NCBI RefSeq assembly: GCF_000737575.1
Contig: NZ_CP006270.1
Coordinates: 375,163-439,162 of the forward strand
DNA from: Synechococcus sp. KORDI-49
Lineage (GTDB): Bacteria; Cyanobacteriota; Cyanobacteriia; PCC-6307; Cyanobiaceae
Length of the DNA: 64,000 nucleotides
Direction of reading: 5' to 3'
A program made the translations under genes and the position numbers. The notes under the pieces are model-generated. The model was given only the letters and a program-made list of their open reading frames with translations. It had not been told where the DNA came from and did not search any database. Below, one piece after another: positions 15,752-24,855 of the stretch; the stretch's first letter is position 1, and each line of letters begins with the position of its first letter.

Positions 15752-18700
15752 ATGCCCCTCAGTTCTCTGGTGCGTCAGCTGCAGGAGGCAGCACTCACCG
15801 GGGAACTGCTGGAGCGCAGCCGGCGTCCTGATCGTCTGCTCATGCGCGGTGCCGGTCGTGGTTGCCGGGCGCTGGTGGCCAGCGCCATGGCCCAGCGCGA
15901 CAAACGACCGCTGCTGGTGGTGGTGCCAACTCTGGAGGAGGCGGGCCGCTGGACCGCGCTGCTGGAGTTGATGGGATGGAGCACAACCCATCTGTATCCA
16001 ACCAGCGAGGGCTCTCCTTACGAACCCTTCGATCCCACCAGTGAGATCGTGTGGGGACAGCTTCAGGTTCTCAGCGATCTGATCGCAGAGCCAAGCCAGG
16101 CCAACCGGGCGATCGTGGCGACGGAACGCTGCCTTCAGCCGCATCTGCCACCTGCGAAGGCCCTCTCAGAGCGTTGCCGGATCCTGCGGCGGGGAGATCA
16201 GGTGAATCTCGAGGACCTGGGGGAGACCCTCGCCAGGTTGGGCTACGAACGCGTCTCCTCGATCGACCAGGAAGGGACCTGGAGCCGCAGGGGCGACATC
16301 GTTGATGTGTTTCCCGTCAGCAGCGAGCTGCCGGTGCGACTGGAGTTCTTCGGGGAGGAGCTCGACAAGCTCAGAGAGTTCGACCCCGCCAGCCAGCGCT
16401 CCCTTGATCCAATCGATCAGCTGCAGCTGACACCCACCGGTTTCAGCCCTCTGATCGCCGACGCTCTGCGCGAACGGATGCCCGAGGGTCTGGATCGTCT
16501 GCTGCAGGAGCAGGAGGTTGATCTGTTGCTCGATGGGGGCACACCGGAGGGGATGCGACGCCTGATGGGGCTCGCCTGGCAGGAACCGGCATCACTGCTC
16601 GACTACCTCGGCGAGGACTGCTTCGTCGTCATCGACGAACGCCGTCACGGTCTCGCCCACGGGCAGCAATGGCTCGACCATGCCCGTGAACATCACAACG
16701 AGATGGCCGCGGAACGGGGCCTGAACGATGGGGATCGGGACCGTCTCTGGCCAGGTCTGCTGCACCGGGATATCGACGAGGCTTTCGGCGCGGCGGAGGG
16801 CTTCAAAGGCTTCGATCTGGCGGAACTGCTGGAGGAGGACTCCCATCCGAACAGCTTCGATCTCGCCAGCCGCCCCGTCCCGGCCTATCCGAACCAGTTC
16901 GGCAAGCTCGGAGAACTGATCAAGGGATTCCAGCAGGAGCGGATCGCCACCTGGCTGGTCTCCGCTCAGCCAAGTCGGGCCGTGGCCCTTCTCGAGGAAC
17001 ACGACTGCATCAGCCGGTTCGTGTCCAACAGTGCCGATGCCGCGGCCATCACGCGCCTGATCCAGCAGAACACTCCGGTGGCTCTGAAGGCACGCGGCAA
17101 TGCCGAGCTGGAGGGCCTGCAACTGCCGGCCTGGCGGATTGCGCTGGTCACCGACCGGGAGTTTTTCGGGCAGCAGACGCTGACATCAAGCGGCTATATG
17201 AGACGCCGGCGCAAAGCCGCCAGTCGCACGGTGGATCCGAACAAGATGCGGCCGGGAGATTTCGTGGTGCACCGCAACCACGGGGTCGGACGCTTCAAGG
17301 CGATGGAGAAGCTCGCCATCAGCGGGGATGTCCGCGACTACCTCGTTGTGCAGTACGCCGACGGGCTGCTGCGGGTGGCCGCCGATCAGCTGGGCAGCCT
17401 CGGCCGGTATCGGGCCACCAGTGAAAAAGCTCCGGAGCTGAACCGCATGGGAGGCACCGCCTGGACCAAGGCGAAGGAGCGGGCCAGGAAGGCCGTGCGC
17501 AAGGTGGCGATGGACCTGGTGAAGCTCTACGCCGAGCGACACAAGGCGAACGGATTCGCCTACCCCACGGATGGGCCCTGGCAGAGCGAGCTCGAGGAAT
17601 CCTTCCCCTACGAACCCACCCCGGACCAGCTGAAGGCGACCGCCGATGTGAAACGGGACATGGAGAAACCGGAGCCGATGGATCGACTCGTGTGCGGTGA
17701 TGTTGGATTCGGCAAGACGGAGGTGGCGATCCGGGCGATCTTCAAGGCGATCACCGCAGGACGCCAGGTGGCGATGCTCGCCCCCACCACCGTTCTGGCC
17801 CAGCAGCACTGGCGCACCCTTTCGGAACGGTTCGCTCCGTATCCGATCAAGGTCTCACTGCTGAACCGGTTCCGGACGGCCTCGGAGCGCAAGACCATTC
17901 TTGAAGGCCTCAAGCAGGGCACGATCGATGCCGTGGTCGGGACTCACCAGCTGCTCAACAAGGGGGCGGCATTCGACAAGCTCGGGCTGCTGGTGGTGGA
18001 CGAAGAACAGCGCTTCGGCGTCAATCAGAAGGAGAAGATCAAGGTTCTGCGCAAGGACGTCGACGTTCTGACCCTGTCGGCTACCCCGATTCCGCGAACG
18101 CTCTACATGAGCCTGTCGGGAGTGCGCGAAATGAGTCTGATCACCACACCGCCGCCGCTGCGCCGACCGATCAAGACGCATCTGGCCACCCTCGATCCCG
18201 AAGCGGTGCGCAGCGCCATCCGCCAGGAGCTCGATCGCGGCGGCCAGGTCTTCTACGTGGTGCCACGGGTGGAAGGAATCGAGGATGTGGCCGCAGGCTT
18301 GAGGACCATGCTTCCAGGCCTGAAGCTGCTGGTGGCCCACGGTCAGATGGCGGAGGGCGAACTGGAAAGCGCCATGGTGGCCTTCAACGCCGGTGAAGCT
18401 GATGTGATGCTCTGCACCACGATCGTGGAGAGCGGTCTGGACATCCCCCGGGTCAACACGATCCTGATCGAGGATGCCCATCGCTTCGGACTGTCGCAGC
18501 TCTACCAACTGCGAGGGCGGGTGGGACGCAGCGGTATCCAGGCCCACGCCTGGCTGTTCTATCCCGGCAATGCCTCCCTGAGTGACACCGCCCGGCAGCG
18601 GCTCCGGGCGATTCAGGAGTTTGCGCAGCTGGGGAGCGGCTATCAGCTGGCGATGCGGGATATGGAGATCCGCGGCGTGGGCAATCTGCTCGGCGTGGAG

Positions 18701-19330
18701 CAGAGCGGCCAGATGGAGGCGATCGGCTTTGACCTCTACATGGAGATGCTGCAGGAGTCCCTCGCCGAAATCCAGGGGCAGGACATTCCATCGGTGGACG
18801 ACACCCAGGTGGATCTGCCCGTGACCGCATTCGTCCCAGCGGAATGGATCACCGATGCGGACGAGAAGATCGCGGCCTACCGCGCTGCCGCTGACTGCGA
18901 AAGCTCAGAGGCTCTGGTGGAGCTCGCAGCCGGTTGGGCCGATCGGTACGGAGCACTTCCCGCCGCCGTGCAGTCCCTCCTGCAGTTGATGGAGATGAAG
19001 CTGCTGGCCAAGCGTTGCGGCTTTTCCAGGATCAAACCGGAGAAACCGAACATCGTTCTGGAAACACCCATGGAGGAACCCGCCTTCCGTCTGCTGCGCC
19101 AGGGACTTCCCCAGCACCTGCATGGCCGGCTTGTGTACCAGGCCGGCAACGGCATCCTCCACAAGGTGATGGCAAGGGGCCTCGGGGTCCTGCCGATGGA
19201 GAAACAGCTGGAGCAGCTGATGGAGTGGCTGAGACTGATGGCCGCTCAGATTCCGGATGCAGAAGGGGTCAGCAGCGCTGAGCGCGAGGCAGCTGAGCGC
19301 GAACGCAACGCGTCGGTGCTGCGCGTGTGA
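15752..19330 (+). CDS. mfd: Transcription-repair coupling factor
   Basis: A 1192-residue ATP-dependent translocase that removes RNA polymerase stalled at lesions and recruits UvrA. The start MPLSSLVRQLQEA fits the family; the frame is open further upstream but lacks family character. The N-terminal UvrB-like part (SEGSPYEPFDP) is followed by the polymerase-interacting region (PGDFVVHRNHGVGRF), Walker A as GDVGFGKTEVA, Walker B DEEQ in VVDEEQRFGV, and the translocase motif TIVESGLDIPRVN with QLRGRVGRS. A C-terminal D7-like domain ends the protein. Length is normal. It is divergent from the zinc-ribbon gene. Confidence 0.97.
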   Translation: MPLSSLVRQLQEAALTGELLERSRRPDRLLMRGAGRGCRALVASAMAQRDKRPLLVVVPTLEEAGRWTALLELMGWSTTHLYPTSEGSPYEPFDPTSEIVWGQLQVLSDLIAEPSQANRAIVATERCLQPHLPPAKALSERCRILRRGDQVNLEDLGETLARLGYERVSSIDQEGTWSRRGDIVDVFPVSSELPVRLEFFGEELDKLREFDPASQRSLDPIDQLQLTPTGFSPLIADALRERMPEGLDRLLQEQEVDLLLDGGTPEGMRRLMGLAWQEPASLLDYLGEDCFVVIDERRHGLAHGQQWLDHAREHHNEMAAERGLNDGDRDRLWPGLLHRDIDEAFGAAEGFKGFDLAELLEEDSHPNSFDLASRPVPAYPNQFGKLGELIKGFQQERIATWLVSAQPSRAVALLEEHDCISRFVSNSADAAAITRLIQQNTPVALKARGNAELEGLQLPAWRIALVTDREFFGQQTLTSSGYMRRRRKAASRTVDPNKMRPGDFVVHRNHGVGRFKAMEKLAISGDVRDYLVVQYADGLLRVAADQLGSLGRYRATSEKAPELNRMGGTAWTKAKERARKAVRKVAMDLVKLYAERHKANGFAYPTDGPWQSELEESFPYEPTPDQLKATADVKRDMEKPEPMDRLVCGDVGFGKTEVAIRAIFKAITAGRQVAMLAPTTVLAQQHWRTLSERFAPYPIKVSLLNRFRTASERKTILEGLKQGTIDAVVGTHQLLNKGAAFDKLGLLVVDEEQRFGVNQKEKIKVLRKDVDVLTLSATPIPRTLYMSLSGVREMSLITTPPPLRRPIKTHLATLDPEAVRSAIRQELDRGGQVFYVVPRVEGIEDVAAGLRTMLPGLKLLVAHGQMAEGELESAMVAFNAGEADVMLCTTIVESGLDIPRVNTILIEDAHRFGLSQLYQLRGRVGRSGIQAHAWLFYPGNASLSDTARQRLRAIQEFAQLGSGYQLAMRDMEIRGVGNLLGVEQSGQMEAIGFDLYMEMLQESLAEIQGQDIPSVDDTQVDLPVTAFVPAEWITDADEKIAAYRAAADCESSEALVELAAGWADRYGALPAAVQSLLQLMEMKLLAKRCGFSRIKPEKPNIVLETPMEEPAFRLLRQGLPQHLHGRLVYQAGNGILHKVMARGLGVLPMEKQLEQLMEWLRLMAAQIPDAEGVSSAEREAAERERNASVLRV

Positions 19331-19407
19331 CGGCGTAGTCGCATTTCTGAGAAAAACTCCACAGACCCGCAATTCTTCGTTACATTGCTCGAAACGCTGG
19401 ATCTCCG

Positions 19408-19575
19408 ATGGGTGAAGTGATCGAACTCAGTTCAGCGGGCGGTTCCATCGGAGCGGTCAGCGGTGTTTTCTGTGTTGCGGCGCTTGGCTTGTTTGCCTTG
19501 TTTCAGACCGGCCCGAGTGACGATGACGACTCCAATGGCGGTGGTGGTGGCGGCCTGATGCAGCCGATTTCCTGA
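19408..19575 (+). CDS. 55-residue membrane microprotein with Asp4 and Gly6 runs
   Basis: ATG at 19408 opens a 55-codon frame. Residues about 14-34 form a membrane helix (IGAVSGVFCVAALGLFALFQ), followed by an acidic DDDD run (38-41), a GGGGGG run (44-49) and the end LMQPIS. The clear segment structure argues for a real gene. It lies 77 bases after mfd and about 100 bases before the secreted HExxH protein on the same strand. No family known to me. Confidence 0.55.
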   Translation: MGEVIELSSAGGSIGAVSGVFCVAALGLFALFQTGPSDDDDSNGGGGGGLMQPIS

Positions 19576-19677
19576 GCTCCGCTGGATCCGGACGCATCTG
19601 GTCGCACCTTGCCAACACTTCTGAGATGAATGGGACGGTGTCCTCCTCCAGCGTGAGGAAGTCCTTTTCAGATCTTG

Positions 19678-20157
19678 ATGAGCAACGTTCCGGTCCGATG
19701 TCTGCTCTGGTTCGGCCTGCTTTGTTTTGCAGTCTCAGGTCCTGCCCAGGCCAGATCCTGGGCAGAGGTTGATGCGCTGCGCTGGCGTCTCGAGCGCAAT
19801 GGTGTCCGTGTGTCCCAGACGGATTGCCAGCGGGGATTGCAGGGGGCGTACGACTCCAGACGCAACAGGCTTGTCGTCTGCCGTGCCCATCGGAGCCCCG
19901 GACAGGTCTGGAACACGCTGGCGCACGAGGCGGCCCATCGCATGCAGGACTGCGCCGGTGGTCCCATCTCCAAACCGGAGTACACGCAAACCATGCTGAG
20001 CACGCTCCGGCGCTACTCGCCGGAGGATGTCGCCGCACTGCGCGCCTACCCGAGGCGGCAACACCGCAGCGAAATCGAGGCCCGCTACACGGCGCAACTT
20101 CCTCCTCAACAGGTGATGAGGCTGTTCGACCGCTACTGCGGCGCTCGTTCGGCATGA
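19678..20157 (+). CDS. Secreted HExxH-motif protein, putative metallopeptidase
   Basis: About 159 residues from ATG at 19678; a TTG three bases upstream is an alternative. A signal peptide covers residues 1-25 (RCLLWFGLLCFAVSGPAQARS). The motif TLAHEAAHRMQDC, near residue 85, is an HExxH zinc-binding signature of the kind seen in zincins. Four other Cys residues (SQTDCQRG, RLVVCRA, DRYCGA and the one after the motif) suggest disulfides in an exported protein. At 134 mature residues it is small for a protease, so a structural or inactive role is possible. Confidence 0.8.
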   Translation: MSNVPVRCLLWFGLLCFAVSGPAQARSWAEVDALRWRLERNGVRVSQTDCQRGLQGAYDSRRNRLVVCRAHRSPGQVWNTLAHEAAHRMQDCAGGPISKPEYTQTMLSTLRRYSPEDVAALRAYPRRQHRSEIEARYTAQLPPQQVMRLFDRYCGARSA

Positions 20158-20205
20158 ATCAGATCTGACGACTCTCCCTAACGCACACCCACATCCTCAC
20201 GACCA

Positions 20206-20661
20206 ATGGAATCCCTCTTAATGCAACTCGCGATGGCTGCCATGAGCCAATTCGGTGGCGGTCGATCCGTCCCGATGTCCGGTGGAATGCCCATACCGAT
20301 GCCGTCGAGGCCCATGGCTCCCTACAGCAGCCCGGCACCTGTCTCCAATGGCTGGCAGCCGTCGATGCAGGCCAGCACGCTGGCCTCCACGACGTGCCTG
20401 TTGCGCAGCGGCCGGATCAGCCGTGACCAGGCCATCACCCTGCTGGACCGGCAGGGTGAGACCTGGGGCTGGTCCCGGGGCTGGGGTCGGTCGGTGCCGA
20501 TCTCAGTGGTGGATCGCACCATCGATTCGGCCGGAGGCTGCCGGGCCTTGCTGAACGGCAACGCCCCTGGAAGCGCATGGCCGGGAGCCCCCATCCAGGT
20601 GGCCGGAGGCCATCAAGGTCGAAGTCAGCGGGAAGCTTTCGGTCTCTATCCATACCGCTGA
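20206..20661 (+). CDS. Met/Pro/Gly-rich hypothetical protein
   Basis: A 151-residue protein. The first 50 residues are low complexity, rich in Met, Pro, Ser and Gly (SVPMSGGMPIPMPSRPMAP). The rest looks like a small folded domain: TTCLLRSGRISRDQAITLLDRQGE, then WGWSRGWGRSVPISVVDRTID and GGCRALL, with a Cys near each end. No cleavable signal peptide is obvious although the N terminus is hydrophobic. Not recognised. It follows the secreted HExxH gene by 48 bases and may be co-transcribed. Confidence 0.65.
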   Translation: MESLLMQLAMAAMSQFGGGRSVPMSGGMPIPMPSRPMAPYSSPAPVSNGWQPSMQASTLASTTCLLRSGRISRDQAITLLDRQGETWGWSRGWGRSVPISVVDRTIDSAGGCRALLNGNAPGSAWPGAPIQVAGGHQGRSQREAFGLYPYR

Positions 20662-21173
20662 CTCGATTCCATGGTTTCGATCGCTTGCCGCTGGAATGAC
20701 TTGCGGTATTGGCATTGATTCACCTTCCATCACGCATGTCCGGCTTGAGCGAAGTCTTCCGAACACAAAGAGAAGGGTTCGGTGGAAGCGCTTGATCCGG
20801 GCAAGGGATCTGCCTTCACAACATTCAGCTGTTCTTCAAGAGACCTACATCAAATCCAGATCCCAGATAGCAGCAATCAAAGTACCGATGATTGTCACCA
20901 ACCAGACTTCTCGAGAAAGCCTGTAAGGGGAGTCGGGTCTCAATCGCTTATGACCTGTCGTGTAAGCGAAGATGAAGCACGTGTTGTAGATGCTTAGAAA
21001 AAAGAAGAAGTAGAGGATTCTGTCAGGCAACTCAGCTTCGCCTCGTTAACCTAACCTTAATTGTGGTTTTACCTGTGTCTGCAGCGGTTTATACCTTTCA
21101 TACCGATGGCGTTTAACAGACGATCCTGAGGTCATGGAGACCTGAATCGTTGTTGCTGCGTGTTTGAGATTGA
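20662..21173. other. Intergenic stretch of about 510 bases
   Basis: AT-rich spacer between a forward gene and the 3' end of the reverse protease gene. It holds one weak reverse-strand coding candidate (20845-21030) and a hairpin-forming repeat near its right end: ACGAT at 21120-21124 with ATCGT at 21146-21150, and AGGTC at 21129-21133 with GACCT at 21139-21143. The hairpin has no T-tract but lies where a terminator for the protease gene would be expected. Confidence 0.5.
20845..21030 (-). CDS. Possible two-helix small membrane protein (TTG start)
   Basis: A 61-residue candidate with two likely membrane helices (ILYFFFFLSIYNTCFIFAY and WLVTIIGTLIAAIW) and a basic loop between them (GHKRLRPDSPYRLSR), a sensible hairpin topology. 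TTG is the only start available before an in-frame stop 15 bases upstream, and no ribosome-binding site is visible, so it is a weak candidate. Confidence 0.3.
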   Translation of the reverse strand: MPDRILYFFFFLSIYNTCFIFAYTTGHKRLRPDSPYRLSREVWLVTIIGTLIAAIWDLDLM

Positions 21174-22529
21174 CTACTCAGGAGTTTGAAGCGCGGATTG
21201 AAGATTGGCACCAGTTGGGTTGTAGGTCTGACCGGCGTCGGCTTTGGTGAGCACTTTCACGAGGGCGGACTCAGCGACTTTGTACTGACCGTCCTTTGCC
21301 GTTCCGAGATCATCCGGGGTGAGTCCCTTGATCTCCTTCTCAGTGAGATCGGCTTCCAGATCCGGTTTGATGCCGTTCTGGTGGATGTCCGTCCCACGGG
21401 GGGTCAGATATTTGGCGATGGTCACCGTCATTCCGGAACCATCAGCAAGGCCGCGAACGGCCTGCACAAGCCCCTTTCCGAAGGTCTTCATGCCGACGAG
21501 TTCGGCACGGTTGTTCTCCTGCAGTGCTCCGGAGAGGATCTCGCTGGCACTGGCCGACCCCTCGTTGATCAGCACCACCATGGGCTTGTCGGTGAGAGCG
21601 CTGCCGGTGGCACGACGCACATCACGGATGCCCTCACGGGTGCGCGTGCTGACGATGGTGCCCTCGTTCAGCCACTGGCGGGCGATGTCAACGCTGGCTT
21701 CGAGCAGACCACCTGGGTTGCTGCGCAGATCCAGCACATAGCCGTCCGCCTCCTGCTCCTCGAGTTCGCGGATCGCATCGCGCATCTCGCGGGATGCATT
21801 GGCATTGAAGGTCTTCAGGCGGATGTATCCGACCTTGCTGCCGTCCTGGGCGGTGTTGAGGCTGGACTTCACCGCATTGAGTTCGATGCGGGCCCGGATC
21901 AGAGGCACATTCAGAACCCTGCCGTCGCGGCGGAGGCCGAGCACCACCTCGGAGCCCTCAGGTCCGCGGATCAGCTTGACGGCATCGGAGGTGCTCATGC
22001 CCTCGGTGGAGGCACCATCGATGGTGACGATCACATCCTTGGACTGCACACCGGCCCGTGAGGCAGGAGTTCCATCGATCGGCGAAATCACCACCAGTTC
22101 CTTGGTCTCCTTGTCGAGACCGAGCTGAATCCCGACACCCATCAGCTCCCCGGTGGTGTCGATCTGCATCTCCTTGAACTCCTTCGGGTCCAGGAAGCGC
22201 GTGTAGGGGTCGTTCAGGCTGTCAAGCATGCCGCGGATCGCCTCATAGGAGGCATCGCTGTCGGCGTAGGACTTCCTGAGCAGTTCGCCCCGCAGCTGAC
22301 GCCAGCGCGATTCGGTGTAGGCACCACTGGAATCCATGTAATCGCGATACACGATCTGCCAGACCTGATCGATCACCTCTTTCGGGCTGTCGGTGATCGA
22401 ACCGCCGGTGGCGCTCGGAAGACTCAGCCCCGGCCGCGACAGCACAACGGCAGCTGCGATTCCACCCAGACCCAGGATCAGCAGGGAGCCCGACCGCACC
22501 ACCTTCCGCATGGGTGAAACGCTGGGCAT
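21174..22529 (-). CDS. C-terminal processing protease (Ctp, S41 family)
   Basis: About 451 residues from ATG at 22529; an in-frame start at 22577 would overlap ispG. An N-terminal hydrophobic segment (SGSLLILGLGGIAAAVVL) directs export. A PDZ domain follows (IDGTPASRAGVQSKDVIVTIDG, near residue 160), then the S41 core with the catalytic Ser in NEGSASASEIL and Lys in TFGKGLVQ. Cyanobacteria have several Ctp paralogues; one matures the D1 protein of photosystem II in the lumen. I cannot say from sequence which paralogue this is. It lies 34 bases downstream of ispG on the same strand. Confidence 0.93.
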   Translation of the reverse strand: MPSVSPMRKVVRSGSLLILGLGGIAAAVVLSRPGLSLPSATGGSITDSPKEVIDQVWQIVYRDYMDSSGAYTESRWRQLRGELLRKSYADSDASYEAIRGMLDSLNDPYTRFLDPKEFKEMQIDTTGELMGVGIQLGLDKETKELVVISPIDGTPASRAGVQSKDVIVTIDGASTEGMSTSDAVKLIRGPEGSEVVLGLRRDGRVLNVPLIRARIELNAVKSSLNTAQDGSKVGYIRLKTFNANASREMRDAIRELEEQEADGYVLDLRSNPGGLLEASVDIARQWLNEGTIVSTRTREGIRDVRRATGSALTDKPMVVLINEGSASASEILSGALQENNRAELVGMKTFGKGLVQAVRGLADGSGMTVTIAKYLTPRGTDIHQNGIKPDLEADLTEKEIKGLTPDDLGTAKDGQYKVAESALVKVLTKADAGQTYNPTGANLQSALQTPE

Positions 22530-22563
22530 GCGCCCTGAAAGTTGATGTTTCAGCCTAACGACT

Positions 22564-23784
22564 TCAGGCCGGATCAACCCAGCGGCCGTCCTCCTTGATC
22601 AACTGGATCAGAGCGGAGACGCCCTGATCCTCGGGAACCTTGCGGATCTCCTCGCGACCGCGGTAGAGAGAGATGACGCCGGGTGTCTTGCCGACATATC
22701 CGTAGTCAGCGTCCGCCATCTCGCCTGGACCGTTGACGATGCAACCCATCACGGCGATGTCGAGCCCCTTGAGATGAGCCGTGGCATCGCGCACCTTGTG
22801 CAACACCTCCTCAAGGTTGAACAGGGTGCGACCGCAGCTGGGGCAGGCCACGTATTCGACCATCGTCTTGCGCAGGCCCAGCGACTGAAGAATCGAGTAG
22901 CAAACTGGGATTTCCCGCTCTGGAGCCTCGGTGAGCGACACCCGGACGGTGTCACCGAGCCCATCGGCAAGCAGGGTTGCGATCCCAGCGGTGCTCTTGA
23001 TGCGGCCGTAATCACCATCTCCGGCCTCCGTCACCCCGAGATGCAACGGGTAATGGAAACCCTCCCGATCCATGGTGTCGGCCATCAGGCGGTACGCCGC
23101 CAGCATCACCGGAGCGCGGGAGGCCTTCATGGAAATCACGATGTTGTGAAAGTCGAGGTCATCGCAGATGCGCACGAATTCCATCGCCGACTCGACCATT
23201 CCCTTGGGGGTGTCGCCGTAGGTGAACAACATCCGTTCGGCGAGGGAGCCGTGGTTGACACCGATGCGGAGAGCCTTGTTCTGATCCCGCAGCAGGGTGA
23301 CGAGTGGCTCGAAGGTTTCGCGGATGCGGGCTCCGATGGCGGCGAATTCCTGGTCTGAGAACTCCTGACGCCCGGGGTCGGGCTTGTCAAAGACGAACAG
23401 GCCTGGATTGATCCGGACCTTGTCGACGTGCTGAGCCACTTCCATGGCGATCTTGACGCCGTTGTGATGCACATCAGCGACGAGCGGAACCGTGCAGCCA
23501 CGGGATCGGACGGCAGCCCGGATCTCACCCATCGCTCGGGCATGGGCCATGGAGGGAGTGGTCACCCGCACGATCTCGCTGCCCGCCTCGGCCAGCCGGA
23601 TGATGCCCGCCACCGCGGCCTCGATGTCGAGGGTGTCCTCATTGATCATCGACTGCACCACCACGGGATGGTCACTGCCGATGGGCACGTCCCCCACCAT
23701 CACGGTGCGGGTGACGCGCCGGTGGATCTGGGTGTCGTAACGACGATCCACAACAGCTGGCGTGGTCGGCAGTGTGGCGGTCAT
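22564..23784 (-). CDS. ispG: 4-hydroxy-3-methylbut-2-enyl diphosphate synthase (ferredoxin)
   Basis: A 406-residue 4Fe-4S enzyme of the MEP isoprenoid pathway, converting MEcPP to HMBPP, with ferredoxin as electron donor in cyanobacteria. The TIM-barrel half begins [24 protein letters not shown]. The iron-sulfur half has [13 protein letters not shown] and [19 protein letters not shown], giving the three expected Cys ligands. Length is typical of the bacterial type. It supplies isoprenoids for chlorophyll phytyl tails and carotenoids. It is transcribed in the reverse direction with the protease gene downstream. Confidence 0.97.
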   Translation of the reverse strand: MTATLPTTPAVVDRRYDTQIHRRVTRTVMVGDVPIGSDHPVVVQSMINEDTLDIEAAVAGIIRLAEAGSEIVRVTTPSMAHARAMGEIRAAVRSRGCTVPLVADVHHNGVKIAMEVAQHVDKVRINPGLFVFDKPDPGRQEFSDQEFAAIGARIRETFEPLVTLLRDQNKALRIGVNHGSLAERMLFTYGDTPKGMVESAMEFVRICDDLDFHNIVISMKASRAPVMLAAYRLMADTMDREGFHYPLHLGVTEAGDGDYGRIKSTAGIATLLADGLGDTVRVSLTEAPEREIPVCYSILQSLGLRKTMVEYVACPSCGRTLFNLEEVLHKVRDATAHLKGLDIAVMGCIVNGPGEMADADYGYVGKTPGVISLYRGREEIRKVPEDQGVSALIQLIKEDGRWVDPA

Positions 23785-23806
23785 GACAGGGTTCGCCGCG
23801 AGCGAT

Positions 23807-24379
23807 TCAACGTTCGCACAGGTGCTGTCGCACCGCGGCCAGATCCCGGCGCGTCAGATCGATGGGAGCACCTTCATCAGGCGAAGGATTTCTCAGCAGA
23901 TACGAGGGGTGGAAGATCGGCATCACCGCACGGTCCTGCCATCGCTGCCAACGTCCCCGAAGTTGCGTCATGCCGCCCTTGATGCCCAGGATCGCCTCCA
24001 CCGCCGTCGCACCGGCCAGGACGACCGCTGCGGGGTTCACCTGTTGCAGCTGAAGATCGAGCCAGGGCCGGCAGGCGGCGAGTTCCACCCGCTTCGGGCG
24101 TCGGTTGCCCGGCGGTCGGCATTTCACGGCATTGCAGATGTAGACGTCCGTCTCGAGGTCGAATCCGGCTTCCACCAGCAGACGATCAAGCGCCTGGCCG
24201 GATCGTCCGACAAACGGCTGGCCGGTGGCATCTTCCCGGGCTCCGGGGGCCTCACCGATCAGCATCAGAGGCGCCGACGCGGAACCTCGGCTCACCACCA
24301 CCCTGGTGCGGGTCTCCGAGAGGGAACAGGCGGTGCAGCTGCCACAGAGGTCCAGTTCCGTGAGCGGGGTCTCGGCCAT
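23807..24379 (-). CDS. Uracil-DNA glycosylase, family 4 (4Fe-4S)
   Basis: A 190-residue family 4/5-like glycosylase that excises uracil from DNA. The 4Fe-4S Cys ligands are visible as CGSCTAC near residues 12-18, and in [44 protein letters not shown] near 43-62 is the uracil-binding and catalytic loop of family 4, and [11 protein letters not shown] near the C terminus carries the conserved His. Length matches family 4. It starts 6 bases from the end of the VOC gene on the same strand. Confidence 0.92.
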   Translation of the reverse strand: MAETPLTELDLCGSCTACSLSETRTRVVVSRGSASAPLMLIGEAPGAREDATGQPFVGRSGQALDRLLVEAGFDLETDVYICNAVKCRPPGNRRPKRVELAACRPWLDLQLQQVNPAAVVLAGATAVEAILGIKGGMTQLRGRWQRWQDRAVMPIFHPSYLLRNPSPDEGAPIDLTRRDLAAVRQHLCER

Positions 24380-24385
24380 GACGGA

Positions 24386-24769
24386 TCAGATGGACGGGGC
24401 AACCACAAGCAGCGGATTCTGCTCGGGATCCTCCAGCCAGGCTTCAGCCCCGAACGGCTCCACGCGCGGGGGCTGCTGCACTCTGGCGCCAGAGGCGATC
24501 AACTCGGGGAGACACGCCTCGAGCAGCTCCAGGGGATGCTCACAGGCGGAGAGCCTGAGACAGGGCGCCAGGGTTCGTCCACGCTCTGGGAAAGGACGCG
24601 ATCGAGAGGGGCGGTAGATCTCCAGACATCCCCCATCCGCCAGCGGCACGCGCCAGTGCTGCCGAGAGAAACCCTGTTCGGCGACGGTCCCGAAGGCAAG
24701 GGCATAGAAACGGGCCAGGGGTTCGGGGGCGTGGGCCGCCAGCACCCAGGTGATCGAGATCGGTTTCAT
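24386..24769 (-). CDS. VOC/glyoxalase-fold protein
   Basis: About 127 residues from ATG at 24769 (MKPISITWVLAAHAPEPLARFYALAFG); in-frame starts further upstream would overlap the divergent aminotransferase control region. The start pattern and the later HWRVPLADGGCLEIYRPS and EAWLEDPEQNPLLVVAP match the beta-alpha-beta-beta-beta repeat of the vicinal-oxygen-chelate superfamily. The usual metal ligands (His at the start of strand 1, Glu on strand 4) are not all clearly placed, so the substrate and metal dependence cannot be told. Confidence 0.8.
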   Translation of the reverse strand: MKPISITWVLAAHAPEPLARFYALAFGTVAEQGFSRQHWRVPLADGGCLEIYRPSRSRPFPERGRTLAPCLRLSACEHPLELLEACLPELIASGARVQQPPRVEPFGAEAWLEDPEQNPLLVVAPSI

Positions 24770-24855
24770 GGCGATGAGCTGGCAACTGGTTGTCTGGGAC
24801 ACCACATGAGGCAGGATTGGCTCTTTCAAACGCATCCGGGGGAGGTGCGTTGCTG

